Of a DNA stretch of 6,508 bases, positions 5,627-6,508 are shown piece by piece; position 1 is the first letter of the stretch; each line of letters starts with the position of its first letter. The position numbers and the translations under genes are program-made. The stretch covers positions 1 through 6,508 of the forward strand of contig JALSZZ010000441.1 in NCBI GenBank assembly GCA_027075825.1, read 5' to 3'. The notes beneath the pieces are model-generated. The model was not told the origin of the DNA and made no database searches. It saw only the letters and a program-made list of their open reading frames with translations. The stretch is from Mariprofundaceae bacterium (GTDB taxonomy: Bacteria > Pseudomonadota > Zetaproteobacteria > Mariprofundales > Mariprofundaceae).

Positions 5627-6271
5627 CTATTTGTTATCCTGGGCATCACCCAGCTTCTCACCATTGAAGACCCACACCTTGACACCAACAATGCCATAAG
5701 TTGTCTTCGCCTCAGCAAAACCGTAACCAACATCAGCGCGGATGGTGTGCAGCGGCACGCGGCCTTCGCGGTACCATTCCATGCGTGCGATATCAGCGCC
5801 ACCCAGGCGACCAGAACAGTTAATCCTTACGCCTTTGGCACCCATCCGCAGCGCGCTTTGCACGGCGCGCTTCATGGCACGACGAAAGGCGATGCGACGC
5901 TCAAGCTGCATGGCAATATTTTCAGCCACCAGTTGCGCTTCAGCCTCTGGCCGACGAACTTCAACGATATAAACCTGAACTTCCTGACCGATGCGATACA
6001 TCAGATCACGACGCAAGGCTTCGATCTCGGAGCCTTTCTTGCCAATCACAACACCAGGACGTGCAGTATGCACACTGATCTTGATCTTGTCAGTTGGGCG
6101 TTCAATCACAATACGGGAGACATGTGCGTGCTTCAGACGAGCTTTCACATATTTGCGAAGCTCAATATCCTGACGAAGTTTGGAACCAAAATCCTTATCT
6201 GCATACCAGACCGATTCCCAACCTCTGTTGATACCTACCCTGAAACCCAGCGGGTGTACTTTCTGCCCCAT
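5627..6271 (-). CDS. rpsC: 30S ribosomal protein S3
   Basis: S3 sits on the head of the small subunit, at the mRNA entry tunnel, and contributes to mRNA unwinding. The 214-residue protein begins [14 protein letters not shown], the invariant S3 N-terminus, which fixes the start. A type II KH domain covers about residues 38-107, with the GxxG loop as GKKG at 77-80. The C-terminal S3 domain follows, with [10 protein letters not shown] at 154-163 and the [16 protein letters not shown] stretch at 170-185. E. coli S3 has 233 residues; the shorter, acidic tail here ([11 protein letters not shown]) lies within the family's variable end. It is 12 bases after rplV and 21 bases before rplP, and it stops with TAG. 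The stretch [13 protein letters not shown] (17-29) is unlike the enteric version and suggests an alpha- or zetaproteobacterial-like lineage, which is inference only. Confidence 0.98.
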   Translation of the reverse strand: MGQKVHPLGFRVGINRGWESVWYADKDFGSKLRQDIELRKYVKARLKHAHVSRIVIERPTDKIKISVHTARPGVVIGKKGSEIEALRRDLMYRIGQEVQVYIVEVRRPEAEAQLVAENIAMQLERRIAFRRAMKRAVQSALRMGAKGVRINCSGRLGGADIARMEWYREGRVPLHTIRADVGYGFAEAKTTYGIVGVKVWVFNGEKLGDAQDNK

Positions 6272-6283
6272 TAACGAACTCCC

Positions 6284-6508
6284 TTAACTTGCTTGCCGAA
6301 CTGCAATCGTAATATGACTGCGGCGGTGATAACGCTTACGCATCCGACCCATACCCTTGGGACGAAAACGCTTCAAAGTCTGACCTTCATCGACGCGTGC
6401 TGTTGAAACAATCAGTTCATCAACATCAAGATCATTGTTCTGTTCAGCATTGGCAATTGCAGACTTCAGTACTTTTTCCAGTAAACGGGCAGACTTTTTG
6501 GGAGATAA
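6284..6508 (-). CDS. rplV: 50S ribosomal protein L22, C-terminal 74 residues (5' end outside window)
   Basis: L22 binds 23S rRNA on the large subunit, and its long beta-hairpin lines the peptide exit tunnel. The reading frame is open from the window edge to a TAA at 6284-6286 and gives 74 residues. The visible part starts in the helical globular domain (LSPKKSARLLEKVLKSAIAN), continues with the strand DVDELIVSTARVDEG, then the basic tunnel hairpin (KRFRPKGMGRMRKRYHRR) and the closing strand SHITIAV, which is the family signature region. Compared with the E. coli protein of 110 residues, roughly the first 35-40 residues are missing. Twelve bases separate it from rpsC, and the rpsC Shine-Dalgarno TAAGGGAG overlaps its stop codon, so the two are probably translationally coupled. 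The hairpin tip differs from the E. coli sequence as I recall it (see findings). The identity is secure from both sequence and position. Confidence 0.97.
   Translation of the reverse strand, partial: LSPKKSARLLEKVLKSAIANAEQNNDLDVDELIVSTARVDEGQTLKRFRPKGMGRMRKRYHRRSHITIAVRQAS

Noticed and set aside
5747..6274. 175-codon plus-strand ORF antisense to rpsC
   Set aside because: It lies fully within the S3 gene on the other strand, is of low-complexity composition with no family resemblance, and has no supporting ribosome-binding site.
1..6508. CRISPR array, tRNA, insertion sequence or other mobile element
   Set aside because: No spaced direct repeats, cloverleaf, transposase or terminal inverted repeats were seen; apart from one gap the window is fully occupied by ribosomal protein genes and secY.

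Overview
This window is a dense bacterial ribosomal-protein cluster. Every gene lies on the minus strand, so transcription runs from position 6508 towards position 1. The order is rplV (partial), rpsC, rplP, rpmC, rpsQ, rplN, rplX, rplE, rpsN, rpsH, rplF, rplR, rpsE, rpmD, rplO, secY (partial). This is the classical S10-to-spc operon order, with nothing inserted, lost or broken.

The protein sequences look proteobacterial: L16, L14, L6, L15 and SecY all read as Pseudomonadota-like. The short four-cysteine S14 and the four-cysteine tail of L24 are not the enteric pattern. A deep-branching proteobacterium such as a zetaproteobacterium fits, but this is a guess from recalled sequence flavour, not a search result.

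Layout: 6284-6508 is the end of L22. 4336-6271 is the distal S10 operon (S3, L16, L29, S17) running without a break into the start of spc (L14). 1434-4318 is the body of the spc operon (L24, L5, S14, S8, L6, L18, S5). 1234-1419 is L30. 1037-1233 is a non-coding gap of 197 bases. 587-1036 is L15, and 1-583 is the N-terminal part of SecY. Apart from the 197-base gap, junctions range from a 4-base overlap to 21 bases. Many Shine-Dalgarno sequences overlap the stop codon of the gene before, which suggests translational coupling. No promoter or intrinsic terminator could be supported.

The gene products assemble into the 30S subunit (S3, S5, S8, S14, S17) and the 50S subunit (L5, L6, L14, L15, L16, L18, L22, L24, L29, L30). 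SecY is the translocon channel that accepts nascent chains from the ribosome.

The features that ordinary annotation does not explain are these: (1) the 197-base rpmD-rplO gap, longer than all the other gaps together, holding two strong hairpins and a possible alternative pairing; (2) TAG as the stop codon of 9 of the 15 genes whose ends are visible, unusual for highly expressed genes; (3) zinc-type S14 and a zinc-ribbon L24 side by side in an otherwise proteobacterial-looking operon. I see no wholly new protein system; the structured gap is the best candidate for undescribed biology.
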